Positions 1 to 7,295 of a DNA stretch of 7,979 nucleotides are shown here, in pieces. Origin of the DNA: JAFMDF01 sp039024375. Lineage in GTDB: Bacteria; Bacteroidota; Bacteroidia; Chitinophagales; Saprospiraceae. Position numbers and translations under genes: made by a program. Location of the stretch: the NCBI GenBank assembly GCA_039024375.1, contig JBCCQK010000406.1:1-7979 (forward strand). The letters run 5' to 3'. Below the pieces are notes generated by a model. That model made no database searches and was not told where the DNA came from. It worked only from the letters and a program-made list of their open reading frames with translations. Each line of letters starts with the position of its first letter. Position 1 is the stretch's first letter.

Positions 1-53
1 TTCAAGCAAAGTTATTCCCTATTTCAATGAACTTTAAATATTAATTTTCTTAT

Positions 54-581
54 ATGTTAAATAATCGTGCGAAACGCTGTTTTAGAGCTAAGGAAATGGT
101 CGTTAGTATCGGTGATGTATGTGATAAAATATTCCTAATTGAAAAAGGGATGCTTAGAAATTTCTACTACGATAGGAAAGGGAACGACATCACCCATTGG
201 TTTGCAAGTGAGCACATGATAATGACCATCCCGCCAAGTTTTTTCAAAAGAGAACCGAGTAACTTTGGAATTGAGGCAATTGAAGATACCATTGTCCAGG
301 CGATGTCCTTTCACCAAATGGAAGAAGAGTTAAAAAAATCCATCAAGTTAGAACGATTCTACCGATTACTAGCAACCGATATAATGATTATGCTAGGCAG
401 AAAAGTTATCGACTTGCAAACACAAACCGCAGAATACAGATACGACCAATTATTGCAGACCCATCCAGATATTTTTCAACGGGCCAAATTAGGGGATATA
501 GCTGGTTATTTGGGCATCAAACAACAGAGTCTTAGTAGAATAAGAAAATTAAAACGCTACGGAAAGCATTTTTTAACCTAG
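54..581 (+). CDS. Crp/Fnr family transcriptional regulator, probably N-terminally shortened
   Basis: The 175-aa product reads as a Bacteroidota Crp/Fnr-type regulator: a cyclic-nucleotide-binding-like beta-roll (about residues 10-85, with the characteristic 'GDVCDKIFLIEKGMLR' stretch), a long dimerisation helix (about 90-130), and a C-terminal helix-turn-helix (about 143-167, 'LGDIAGYLGIKQQSLSRIRK'). Such proteins bind DNA as dimers, and many in this phylum have no known ligand. The family is usually about 190 aa or more. Here the protein begins almost directly at the first beta-strand, so roughly 25 residues of the usual N-terminal helix are missing. An in-frame TAA at 42-44 blocks extension, so the start at 54 is the first possible ATG. 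The gene may be a slightly decayed or short but functional copy. It lies 66 bp upstream of the hydroxylase gene on the same strand, which suggests but does not prove regulation of that neighbour. Family call is firm; activity is uncertain. Confidence 0.82.
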   Translation: MLNNRAKRCFRAKEMVVSIGDVCDKIFLIEKGMLRNFYYDRKGNDITHWFASEHMIMTIPPSFFKREPSNFGIEAIEDTIVQAMSFHQMEEELKKSIKLERFYRLLATDIMIMLGRKVIDLQTQTAEYRYDQLLQTHPDIFQRAKLGDIAGYLGIKQQSLSRIRKLKRYGKHFLT

Positions 582-647
582 GTGAAAGGAATTTAAAACG
601 GCTCTATATAATTTTATCCAATTTTAAAATATTAATTCTTTAGCAAT

Positions 648-1529
648 ATGGATGGTGAAGTTATTAGCAGATTAGTCCCCGTTTCCGTTTTATTAGTACT
701 AGGTATCATTGAGGCCCTTGGAGGTTTATATTTTCACGATGAAAGAACGAAAAATGATTTTTCCATTGAATTAATCAGCCTTATTGTACTCCCCGTTTTT
801 GTACAACCGGGTATCTTTTTACTTATTTTTGAGATAGGAGATATCTGGTTCGGACAATATGAAAATAGCTTGGCTGGCATTTCTATTGGTTGGCATTTCT
901 TGGCGTTGCTCGTCTTTGATGACATGATGCAATATTGGTGGCATCGCCTTTCTCACGTAAGTCCAATGATGTGGAAATTACACCGACCTCACCACGTGGT
1001 GGAAGAAATGGGCGTGCTAGTAACGTATCGTAATGCCATATTGTATTACGCATTAATGCCCGGTATTTGGTTCTCTGGTGTTTTGATTTATCTGGGAATG
1101 GGTTATGCCTACCTGTTTTACATGCCTATAAAATTAATTGTGATACTACTAGCACATAGTGAAACTAAATGGGATAGATTTCTATACAAGTACAAATTTC
1201 TTCATCCTGTAGCCTGGGTAGTTGAACGTACTATTTCTACCCCAAGTACCCACTTTGCTCATCATGGACTAACTGCAGAAGACGAGATATCTCATCCGAA
1301 CGGTAATTTTGGTAATTTACTTTTTATTTGGGATATAATTTTTGGAACGGCTAAAATTACCCGTAAGTACCCTACCAAATTTGGCGCTTGGAATAGAATT
1401 AACGAACCTTGGTATGTTCAATTGATGTTCCCATTTATACGGTCAAAAGATGAAAGAAGTGAGCTACATTCTTTGATTACTAAAAATGACTACGACCCCT
1501 CGGTTGATTATAAGGAGTATGATAAGTAG
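648..1529 (+). CDS. Fatty acid hydroxylase / sterol desaturase family membrane protein
   Basis: This 293-aa integral membrane protein belongs to the FA_hydroxylase superfamily, non-haem di-iron enzymes that hydroxylate or desaturate lipid substrates using O2. The metal-binding histidine boxes are all present: HRLSH (residues 99-103), HRPHH (112-116), a lone His in 'AHSETKW' (170) and HFAHHG (202-207). Hydrophobic segments at about 8-28, 42-64, 79-96 and 130-168 fit the usual helical bundle with the boxes facing the cytoplasm. Length is typical for bacterial members, and the charged C-terminal tail is normal. The start ATG at 648 is preceded by an AT-rich stretch without a Shine-Dalgarno sequence, as is common in Bacteroidota. 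The gene follows the Crp/Fnr-type gene in the same direction after 66 bp that include a 10-bp AT palindrome (621-630). Substrate cannot be read from sequence; a membrane lipid, carotenoid or sterol-like compound is possible. Confidence 0.93.
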   Translation: MDGEVISRLVPVSVLLVLGIIEALGGLYFHDERTKNDFSIELISLIVLPVFVQPGIFLLIFEIGDIWFGQYENSLAGISIGWHFLALLVFDDMMQYWWHRLSHVSPMMWKLHRPHHVVEEMGVLVTYRNAILYYALMPGIWFSGVLIYLGMGYAYLFYMPIKLIVILLAHSETKWDRFLYKYKFLHPVAWVVERTISTPSTHFAHHGLTAEDEISHPNGNFGNLLFIWDIIFGTAKITRKYPTKFGAWNRINEPWYVQLMFPFIRSKDERSELHSLITKNDYDPSVDYKEYDK

Positions 1530-1901
1530 TTATTAAAGAGAGGAATGGTTTTAAATAATTTGATTAAGGTTATAGTTTATCTTTTAGACAGGAGATATTA
1601 GATAAAATAGGTCTTGCCTTGGGAATTATAATTGCTGGAATATATGAAGGTAAATAGTCTTTATTCTAAAACGTATTTACAGCTTAAATAGTCACTGAAA
1701 ATCAATTAGTTACAAAGACAAAATCTAATTTAGAATAAAGTCTAATAGTTCCAAAATTCATCCAAATTCAACCCGTCACTATCAACTTGAATGACTACTA
1801 AGTCCACTTCCTAAAATGGTAATCTACTGATTTTTCCTAAAAAAATCCTTCCTCGCAGCCTTTTTACTAGAAACATTGTATAGGGGAACAAACCTTGAGC
1901 A
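1530..1901. other. Non-coding gap with a micro-frame and an inverted repeat
   Basis: No convincing gene lies in these 372 bases. A short open stretch with no ATG, 1568-1648 followed by TAG, would encode a charged start and then a hydrophobic segment ('LDKIGLALGIIIAGIYEGK'), like a single membrane helix. It could be a relic of a small membrane protein or chance. A 12-bp inverted repeat is listed separately. The remainder (about 1745-1901) is AT-rich with no recognisable promoter motif that I would defend. Confidence 0.5.
1659..1740. repeat. Perfect 12-bp inverted repeat with 58-bp spacer
   Basis: CTTTATTCTAAA at 1659-1670 is exactly complementary to TTTAGAATAAAG at 1729-1740. The arms are not extended by flanking bases on either side. 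The 82-bp unit could be the ends of a very small non-autonomous element, a folded 3' untranslated region, or a chance match in AT-rich DNA. No target-site duplication is evident. Confidence 0.45.
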
Positions 1902-2294
1902 ATGGATGATATTACTAAAATAGGCTTGCTACTCTTTTTAAATTTATTGACCCTAACGACTATTTTTGGTCAAGAAGAGTTCTCTATTAAAGGAAAAATA
2001 ACGGATGCGCAAACAGGAGAAACCCTACCTTTCGCTACGGTGGTTTATGTAGGAAATGAATCTGTGGGCACAACGACTGATGTTGACGGAAAATACGAAT
2101 TGCACTCAAAATTCGGAACAGATTCGATACAAGCTACCTTTCTTGGATATGAATCACAAATAGTCGCAATAGACCGTTCCAAAAAATCACAAACCATTGA
2201 TTTTCAATTGACTACCGAAGCAGTTACCTTAGTAGTAGCGGAGGTGAAAGTTAAAAAAGAGCGCTATCAACGAAAGGAAAATTATCACAAATGA
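1902..2294 (+). pseudogene. DUF5686 relic, N-terminal piece: signal peptide plus CarboxypepD_reg-like domain
   Basis: This open frame of 130 codons starts with a short polar head and a hydrophobic stretch (about residues 7-22) ending in 'IFGQEE', a good signal peptide. A CarboxypepD_reg-like beta-sandwich follows (about 25-105; 'GKITDAQTGETLPFATVVY', then 'GTTTDVDGKYEL'). The basic linker 'KKERYQRKE' normally leads into the DUF5686 region, but here the frame ends nine bases after the deletion junction. The piece could still be translated and exported as a small domain, although nothing suggests selection for that. Confidence 0.8.
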
Positions 2295-2925
2295 CAACGA
2301 CTGTGCCGTTGTTAAAGCAGAATTGGGCTTAACAAAAGAGGCGAATATTAACTGGGTCAACGACCTACAAGTAATACAAGAATTTGAAAAGCACCGTGAC
2401 TTTTGGATGTTGACTAAGGATAAAATTGTGGTTGATTTTGCCTTAACTGCCAAATCCAAAGGATTTTTAGGCACTCGCAGCGTTCAGTACAGAAATCATG
2501 ATTTTAATCCACCAAAACAGCCATCTGTTTTTGATGGCACCTCTAAAGTCATCACTTTAGCAGATGCTGATTCCAGAGGAGAAGAATTCTGGACAAACGC
2601 ACGACAGGAACCTTTAAGTATTAAAGAAAAACGTATTTATAAAATGGTGGATACCTTACAAACGGTACCCGCTTTTAAAAATACCTTGAACATTATTTCA
2701 ACTTTAACTTCGGGCTATTGGCAATTTGAAAAAGTAGGACTAGGTCCCGTTGGTGCATTTTACAGCTTTAATGATATTGAAGGATTTCGGCTACGAATAG
2801 GCGGAGGAACGACCGTTAAATTTAATCCTAAACTGCAATTGGAAGGCTACGTAGCGTATGGATTTAAGGACGAACGACTAAAACATGGCGGCGGTATTTT
2901 ATACTCGTTCAATGATAATTATTGA
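2281..2925 (+). pseudogene. DUF5686 relic, middle piece
   Basis: Homology to the family resumes at 2281, in a different frame, with 'IITNDNDCAVVKAELGL', before any ATG. It continues through 'DLQVIQEFEKHRDFWMLTKD' and 'SRGEEFWTNARQEPLS' to the start of the barrel ('YSFNDIEGFRLRIGGGTT'). A TGA at 2923 ends it. There is no proper start codon or ribosome binding site; the first non-ATG candidate is a TTG at 2323. Confidence 0.75.
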
Positions 2926-3732
2926 GCAAATCCCAAACATTTTTTACGTGCGGCTTATCAGCATGACGTAAATTTTCTAGGTCAAAATATGGAATTTGTT
3001 ACCGAAGATAATTTCTTCCTTTCTTTTAAAAGAGGGAATACATCTCGAATGCTTTTCGTTGATTCGTATAAGCTAAATTCTCTGCGAGAAACCAATAATC
3101 ATTGGACGTTTGGTTTGAATTTTAAAAATGAAAAGTAAGCGCCTGTCGGCAGTATTCGTTTTAGTCAATTTGACCCTGAAAGTCCAGATAAGACGATTCA
3201 CAACAATATTGTCACAACCGAATTAGAAGGAACAATTCGTTGGGCGCCTAATGAGCAATTTATTCAGGGGCGCAATCGTAGAATACCTATTTTTAATCGG
3301 TATCCTATTTTTAATCTTCGTTTTGCACAAGGATTTAATGGAGCACTTGGAGAAAAAGTCAACTATCGGCGATTGACTTTAGACGTTTTTAAACGTTTTT
3401 ATCTATCACCAATCGGTAGGACTGATTTATCAATGGAAGGTGGAAAAGTGTGGGGAGATGGCATTCCCTATTTCTCGCTTTTAATACCAAAAGGCAATCA
3501 AACTTTTGCTTATAAAACGGAAACGGTTAATATGATGAATTTTTTAGAATTCACCAATGATGCCTATGTGAGTTGGAATATGCAGCATTCTTTCAATGGT
3601 TTTATTTTCAATAGAATTCCATTGCTTAAAAAGCTAAAACTTCGAGAATTAATCACTTTCAAAGGAGTCTGGGGAAGTTTGAGAGATGCAAATAATCCAA
3701 ACTTAAATCCCGAATTGATTCAGTTTACAAGC
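2926..3732 (+). pseudogene. DUF5686 relic, barrel C-terminal piece
   Basis: The same frame as the middle piece reads on after the TGA as 'ANPKHFLRAAYQHDVNFLGQ' and stays family-like, with alternating hydrophobic/polar strands and a barrel pattern ('GRTDLSMEGGKVWGDGIPYF'). It is broken once more by TAA at 3136. It ends at 'GSLRDANNPNLNPELIQF', where relatives carry further strands. An ATG-less stretch from 3139 and a chance start near 3373 remain open to 3762. Confidence 0.75.
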
Positions 3733-4191
3733 GAGTGTCCAACTAGGTTGAAAGACCTTTAGCAGATAATCGCCTGCCTCCAAGTCTGTAAAGCGTCCAT
3801 TATCGCCGCAATTGAACGGACAAGTTTTGACAATTTTATACTGATTGTTGGTGACTTTGATAAGTTCTACTTTAGGGCATTTGACCTCATTTTTGCCCTT
3901 CCAACTTATCCAGTTGCCACCGTAATTGATATTGATTTCGCCACAACTGACTAAAGTGCCACCATCCCCCGAACCACTTGGAACGGTAGCATCATTACTA
4001 CAATTGTCCAACCGACCATCCTTGTCATACTGACAACCTCCGTCCTGAATGGAAATGACAATCGGCAAACCCGATAAATCGACTTTAACTTGGTTACTCG
4101 CTACACCATTCTGATTAACTACCGCATTACCGGTAAAGGGAGTTGCACGAAATGTGGGCAGCAGGGTAGTCCTGTGCAAGATTTGCTGCAT
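3703..4191 (-). pseudogene. Fragment of a secreted Cys/Gly/Asn-rich protein, C-terminal region
   Basis: The reverse-strand frame encodes 162 aa with the look of an extracellular protein: 'NQVKVDLSGLPIVISIQ', an Asp/Cys-rich turn ('CQYDKDGRLDNC'), a Ser/Gly linker, and then 'CGEININYGGNW' through 'CPFNCGDNGRFTDLEAGDYL' and 'KVFQPSWTLACK'. The last part resembles C-terminal repeat or sorting-type domains that I associate with secreted proteins of Saprospiria-like Bacteroidota; this is recall of a pattern, not a database hit. There is no signal peptide. The first 20 or so residues from the ATG at 4191 look unrelated, and an in-frame stop lies just upstream (4222-4224 on the plus strand). The 3' end runs into the broken end of the DUF5686 relic at about 3730. 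It is therefore best read as a displaced fragment, probably from a secreted enzyme or adhesin, and probably not functional. Confidence 0.55.
4143..4179. repeat. Hairpin-forming inverted repeat TTGCAC / GTGCAA
   Basis: TTGCAC (4143-4148) is complementary to GTGCAA (4174-4179). An inner CAGG (4162-4165) with CCTG (4171-4174) can form a competing stem. It lies at the upstream edge of the antiparallel secreted-protein fragment, next to a second palindrome. Confidence 0.4.
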
Positions 4192-4200
4192 CCGATGCAG
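4186..4200. repeat. 15-bp near-perfect palindrome CTGCATC-C-GATGCAG
   Basis: CTGCATC (4186-4192) and GATGCAG (4194-4200) are perfect inverted copies around a single C. The site is 135 bp upstream of the split gene and just outside the secreted-protein fragment. It could be an operator for the downstream module, a recombination end, or chance. No regulator for it is visible in the window. Confidence 0.4.
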
Positions 4201-4335
4201 TTCAACCCCTTTTACATAACGCTATTTATCCTACTCTTTCGAGTTCGATATAACAACATTTTTTCAATCATTTATTCATTACACTTTTAACCAGTACCTA
4301 CTAAAACAAAAAGGAGGTACACAAAACAATTAATT
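4201..4335 (+). promoter_or_regulatory. Leader of the split gene, with a distant strong Shine-Dalgarno sequence
   Basis: This AT-rich gap carries AAGGAGGT at 4311-4318, a near-perfect anti-16S match that is uncommon in Bacteroidota. It ends 17 bases before the ATG at 4336, longer than the usual 5-9, so its role in initiation is uncertain. No in-frame alternative start sits at the right distance. I could not fit a convincing -33/-7 Bacteroidota promoter here. Confidence 0.4.
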
Positions 4336-4626
4336 ATGTTAAACAGATTAATGCCAATCTCAGTAGTAGCTAAATTCATCAATGCAGAAGGTGAAGTTAT
4401 TACACCCAAGTACATCGTAGGAGAGCCTAGAGATTACCGCTTAAATCTAGGAAACGGAGTATTAACGCTAGGTGGAGGTAAGCAAGTAACCGAACCCAAA
4501 GCATCTTTCAAAGTCCTACCCATTGCGGTTCGAGGTTTACAAGGTGCAATCTTCGGACAGTCCGACAAAAACTGGTTTGAGGTCTATTTTATCAACGAGG
4601 CTAACCAGCTTTGCCTCTTCATGTTT
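4336..4626 (+). CDS. Uncharacterised protein, exon 1 (interrupted by a group II intron)
   Basis: Exon 1 encodes residues 1-97 of a protein that continues in exon 2 (7299-7715), for a spliced length of 235 aa. I do not recognise a named family. The part here looks globular and soluble, with beta-like segments ('MPISVVAKFINAEGEVITPK', 'YRLNLGNGVLTLGGG', 'NWFEVYFINEANQLCLFMF') and no signal peptide or membrane helix. The last codons, Cys93-Leu-Phe-Met-Phe97, overlap the intron-recognition sites IBS2 (4612-4617) and IBS1 (4621-4626). Without splicing the frame would run into the intron and stop at 4645-4647 after only six more residues. Context (intron host, DUF6876-like gene downstream) points to an accessory-element gene. 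A role in DNA metabolism of a plasmid, ICE or phage is only a guess. Confidence 0.75.
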
Positions 4627-5268
4627 GTGCGTTATGTCGTTCTTTGAAATCTTGGAAAAAGATAAAATTCCGATGCAGGGAAAATCCCTGTGACATTCTG
4701 GGAATATGTCTAAAGCAACCAGCTTATCCGAGTCCATGAAGATGGACTAGCATCAGAAATGGTGAGGGGAGTGTAGCATGCTGGTAAAGCGGAGAAGTAT
4801 CCGAAAATAGGGTATAGATACCATCCGCAAGCTATTGTAATATGGATAATCCTTAAAGGATGAATCTTGGACTAGGGAGGCACCAACAGAGCCACAGGGA
4901 GTAATACCTAATGAGTTCCTGCTATTAAGAATGGATATGTCTTGGAACGTGGCATAAGATGTTATTCTAACATCGTTTCCATCTCAGTTCTTAATACCAA
5001 CCTACTAGGGTAGGAAGAAAAGTCTAACAAGAATCCTAAGTTACATAATCGGAACAAAGAAAAACATAGGATTACCTAAGTCCTGTAAAGGGATAACCCC
5101 GAAGGTAACGAGGGGTCTTAGGGTAACGGAGCATCCATAGTACCCAAAGTTCTACTGTAATGGTGTGAGCATAGCTGGACTGTAATATGTGCCAGTACTA
5201 TTAAAAATAGAGGGGAAGGGATGCAGGTATTCTACGCTATTTAATCACTTTTAAAATCTGGATAGATT
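4627..5268 (+). ncRNA. Group II intron ribozyme, domains I-III and start of IV
   Basis: These 642 bases between the splice site and the intron-encoded protein lack a long open frame and are rich in complementary stretches. Examples are CAGGG/CCCTG around 4676-4688, TATTAAGAA/TTCTTAATA in the 4920-4995 region, and CCTAAG (5075-5080) with CTTAGG (5117-5122). EBS2 (4877-4882) and EBS1 (5062-5067) fall about 250 and 436 nt into the intron. Domain borders cannot be set precisely without folding. Confidence 0.85.
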
Positions 5269-7194
5269 ATGAAATTAGAAGAAAGACTAAATACACTTAA
5301 CAGACTTAACAAAAATTCAAAGTTTGTGAACAAGCAACTGTACAGGATTTTGTACAGTATCGACCTTTACAAAATTGCGTTTGAGAGATTAAAGACGAAT
5401 CAGGGTGCTATGACTCATGGAATAAGTCCCAAATCAAACGTCGATGGAATGTCTTTGAAAAAAATCGACAAGATAATAAAGGAACTAAAAGATGAATCAT
5501 ATCAGCCCCAACCATCACGAAGAGTTTATATCACTAAAACTAATGGAAAAAAGAGACCTCTTGGAATTCCATGTTGGCGAGATAAACTTGTACAGGAGGG
5601 GATTAAAATAATTCTAACTTGTATATATGATGGAAATGAGCAACCGACATTCACGGAACAATCCTTTGGTTTCAGACCGAATAAAGGATGCCATGATGCC
5701 TTGGAATATGTTCAATGGGAATTCAGTGGAAGCTACTGGGTAATAAAAGCAGATGTAAAAGGTTTTTTCGATAATGTTGACCACTCCATTCTGGTTAAAC
5801 TTCTAGAAAAGCGAATAGATGATAAAAGATTCATCCGACTGATTTGGAAATTTCTAAGATGTGGATATATGGAAGATGGCATTCTATTTAAGCCAAAGAA
5901 AGGAACGCCACAAGGAGGTAACCTTTCCCCAATACTTTCAAATATTTATCTGCACGAATTTGACATGTATATCAAATATTTGGTTAAAGTAAAAGGAACA
6001 ATCATGATTCCAAATAAGGCGTATAGAAAAGTATATGACAAACTACGTAGGTATAGGGTAGCCGTAGAAAAAAGTGATAAAAGAACGGACGACCTATATG
6101 CCTACAAGAAAGCTAGGTTTGATAGCTACAAGGAAACTAGAGAACTTCACCCTTCCACAATACTATCCGACCCTAATAAGGCAGTCATAAAGTATGCTAG
6201 ATACGCCGACGATTGGGTGATTGGTTTAAAGTGCAATAAACAAGTTGCAGAGAATATCTTTCAAAAATGCCACGATTTTTTCAGAGACTATCTTAATCTC
6301 GAATGGAATCTATCTAAAAGTTTTCTAAAAAGAAGTACGGATAATAACATCGAATTCTTGGGAGTGTACATGACGTTTGTTAATGAACGCCAAGTAATGA
6401 AAAGAACCAAGAGGACAAAAGATGGTCGTAAGTATTTGAGAACAGTTGTAAAAAAACACACGCTCAGATTCAAAATGAAATCATCTGATGTTTTTAAACG
6501 ATTAGAAGGAAAAGGCTTTGTTGATAAAAATCACAGACCAATATCAAACAAACGTCTGATAAACTTAGATGTCCATGAGATAGCTAAAATTTATAAGACA
6601 ACAATGAATGGTATAGGAAATTACTACTGCTTTGTACACAATCCAGCAGTCCTCAACAAAATACATTACTGGTTATTCTTGTCACTTGGGAAAACATTAG
6701 CCCATAAATTCAAGAGTACCAAAGCCAAACAAATCAAAAGATTTGGAGGAAGAGTAATGATATTTAAAAGTAAGGGAAAAGCTAGGCCGATTGAAATACC
6801 AGACTATGGAGGTCATTTGAGGAATATTAACTCTTTCAAGAAAAGTGTAGTGAAAGATGATACTATACCAATTATGAAGTTCATGAGTATGAAACAATCC
6901 ACATGGCTAAACCTAGACGAATGTTGTATATGTGACGCAAAAGGTAAAATCGAAATGCACCATGTTAAGCATATTAGAAAGTTAGGCAAGGAGGTAAAAG
7001 GCTTTACTCGCTTTATGCGAGAATTAAATAGAAAGCAAATACCAGTATGCAAAGAGTGCCATCAAAAAATCCACAAGGGAACTTATGATGGACTACCACT
7101 CAAATACTTTACTAAGAAACTCATGGCAAAGCTTGGAATCAGAAAATGGGAAGAGAGAAATCGACCCCCAGAAGAATTAGAATTAAGGAAGTAA
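5269..7194 (+). CDS. ltrA: Group II intron reverse transcriptase/maturase with HNH endonuclease domain
   Basis: This 641-aa multifunctional protein binds its intron RNA, helps it fold and splice, and copies it into DNA at new sites. The N-terminal RT domain shows the usual blocks: 'QSFGFRPNKGCHDAL' (RT2), 'ADVKGFFDNVDH' with the first catalytic Asp at 162 (RT3), 'GTPQGGNLSPILSNIYL' from 212 (RT4) and 'YARYADDWVIGL' with YADD at 312-315 (RT5). A maturase/thumb (X) region follows at about 385-520. The C-terminus is an HNH nuclease: Cys552/Cys553/Cys555, His564-His565, then 'CKECHQKIH' (Cys594, Cys597, His598, His602). A basic insertion of about 65 residues (238-303) lies between RT4 and RT5, as in some group II RT subclasses. 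The ATG at 5269 gives the full N-terminus; no Shine-Dalgarno sequence is seen. It lies within intron domain IV and ends 12 bases before domain V. No lesion is seen. Confidence 0.97.
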   Translation: MKLEERLNTLNRLNKNSKFVNKQLYRILYSIDLYKIAFERLKTNQGAMTHGISPKSNVDGMSLKKIDKIIKELKDESYQPQPSRRVYITKTNGKKRPLGIPCWRDKLVQEGIKIILTCIYDGNEQPTFTEQSFGFRPNKGCHDALEYVQWEFSGSYWVIKADVKGFFDNVDHSILVKLLEKRIDDKRFIRLIWKFLRCGYMEDGILFKPKKGTPQGGNLSPILSNIYLHEFDMYIKYLVKVKGTIMIPNKAYRKVYDKLRRYRVAVEKSDKRTDDLYAYKKARFDSYKETRELHPSTILSDPNKAVIKYARYADDWVIGLKCNKQVAENIFQKCHDFFRDYLNLEWNLSKSFLKRSTDNNIEFLGVYMTFVNERQVMKRTKRTKDGRKYLRTVVKKHTLRFKMKSSDVFKRLEGKGFVDKNHRPISNKRLINLDVHEIAKIYKTTMNGIGNYYCFVHNPAVLNKIHYWLFLSLGKTLAHKFKSTKAKQIKRFGGRVMIFKSKGKARPIEIPDYGGHLRNINSFKKSVVKDDTIPIMKFMSMKQSTWLNLDECCICDAKGKIEMHHVKHIRKLGKEVKGFTRFMRELNRKQIPVCKECHQKIHKGTYDGLPLKYFTKKLMAKLGIRKWEERNRPPEELELRK

Positions 7195-7206
7195 AGAGAA
7201 TATCGT

Positions 7207-7240
7207 GAGCCGTGTGCATTTAACGGTGCAAGCACGGTTC
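7207..7240 (+). ncRNA. Group II intron domain V (catalytic hairpin)
   Basis: These 34 bases form the canonical domain V. GAGCCGTG (7207-7214) pairs over eight positions with CACGGTTC (7233-7240), a two-base AG bulge follows (7231-7232), and an upper stem TGCATT/GGTGCA is capped by a UAAC loop. The AGC catalytic triad is at 7208-7210. UAAC belongs to the UMAC loops, which fold like GNRA. Confidence 0.93.
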
Positions 7241-7244
7241 TAAC

Positions 7245-7295
7245 GGAGAGTTGTTGAATCATACTGCGTAATGGCAATGGTTCGGCAGCTTATCC
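7245..7295 (+). ncRNA. Group II intron domain VI with branch-point A at 7292
   Basis: 7245-7247 pair with 7293-7295, A7292 is unpaired, and then 7248-7262 pair without interruption with 7277-7291 (15 pairs, five of them G-U wobbles between flanking Watson-Crick pairs or adjacent to the branch site). A short apical stem, 7265-7267 with 7274-7276, closes the loop. The bulged A sits next to a G-U pair and seven bases from the 3' splice site, both as expected. Confidence 0.9.

Larger units (their letters stand above)
1902..3762 (+). pseudogene. Decayed DUF5686 / carboxypeptidase-regulatory-like outer-membrane protein gene
   Basis: The pieces read in order as one DUF5686 protein: signal peptide, CarboxypepD_reg-like domain, then a beta-rich outer-membrane barrel. 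Intact relatives are roughly 800 aa or longer. Four lesions are visible. First, the frame changes near 2280, and the segment between the 'KKERYQRKE' linker and 'IITNDNDCAVV' (about 200 residues in relatives) is missing. Second, an in-frame TGA at 2923-2925 sits where Trp would fit. Third, an in-frame TAA at 3136-3138 interrupts 'NFKNEK / APVGSIRFSQ'. Fourth, homology stops at 'NPNLNPELIQF' (about 3730), so the usual last strand region is absent; the frame then runs into unrelated DNA and ends at 3762. Downstream frames stay open and family-like, so decay is fairly recent. No intact protein can be made. Such proteins are found in the cell envelope of Bacteroidota; their role is not well known. 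Confidence 0.88.

Noticed and set aside
2923..3138. Reassigned stop codons (TGA read as Trp)
   Set aside because: Neighbouring intact genes use TGG for Trp and show no in-frame TGA, and the same relic also holds a TAA and a frame change, so ordinary decay explains it.
3373..3762. Separate 129-aa gene on the plus strand
   Set aside because: The frame is continuous with the DUF5686 barrel text upstream of its ATG, back to the TAA at 3136; the ATG is internal.
4090..4290. Small plus-strand gene with a CTKC motif
   Set aside because: It overlaps the family-like reverse-strand frame and has no supporting start signal; its last third is AT-rich leader DNA.
4627..5268. CRISPR-like or riboswitch structure in the repeat-rich non-coding stretch
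   Set aside because: Repeats are complementary stems, not regularly spaced direct repeats, and position and motifs identify intron domains I-III.
5269..7194. RT of a defence system (retron, DRT or abortive-infection type)
   Set aside because: The maturase region, HNH domain and flanking ribozyme with domains V and VI identify a group II intron.
7241..7272. Intron 3' end at 7271 or 7272
   Set aside because: The short domain VI folds poorly. Ending at 7272 puts exon 2 out of frame, and ending at 7271 lacks the AY terminus. The 7298 end meets all criteria.
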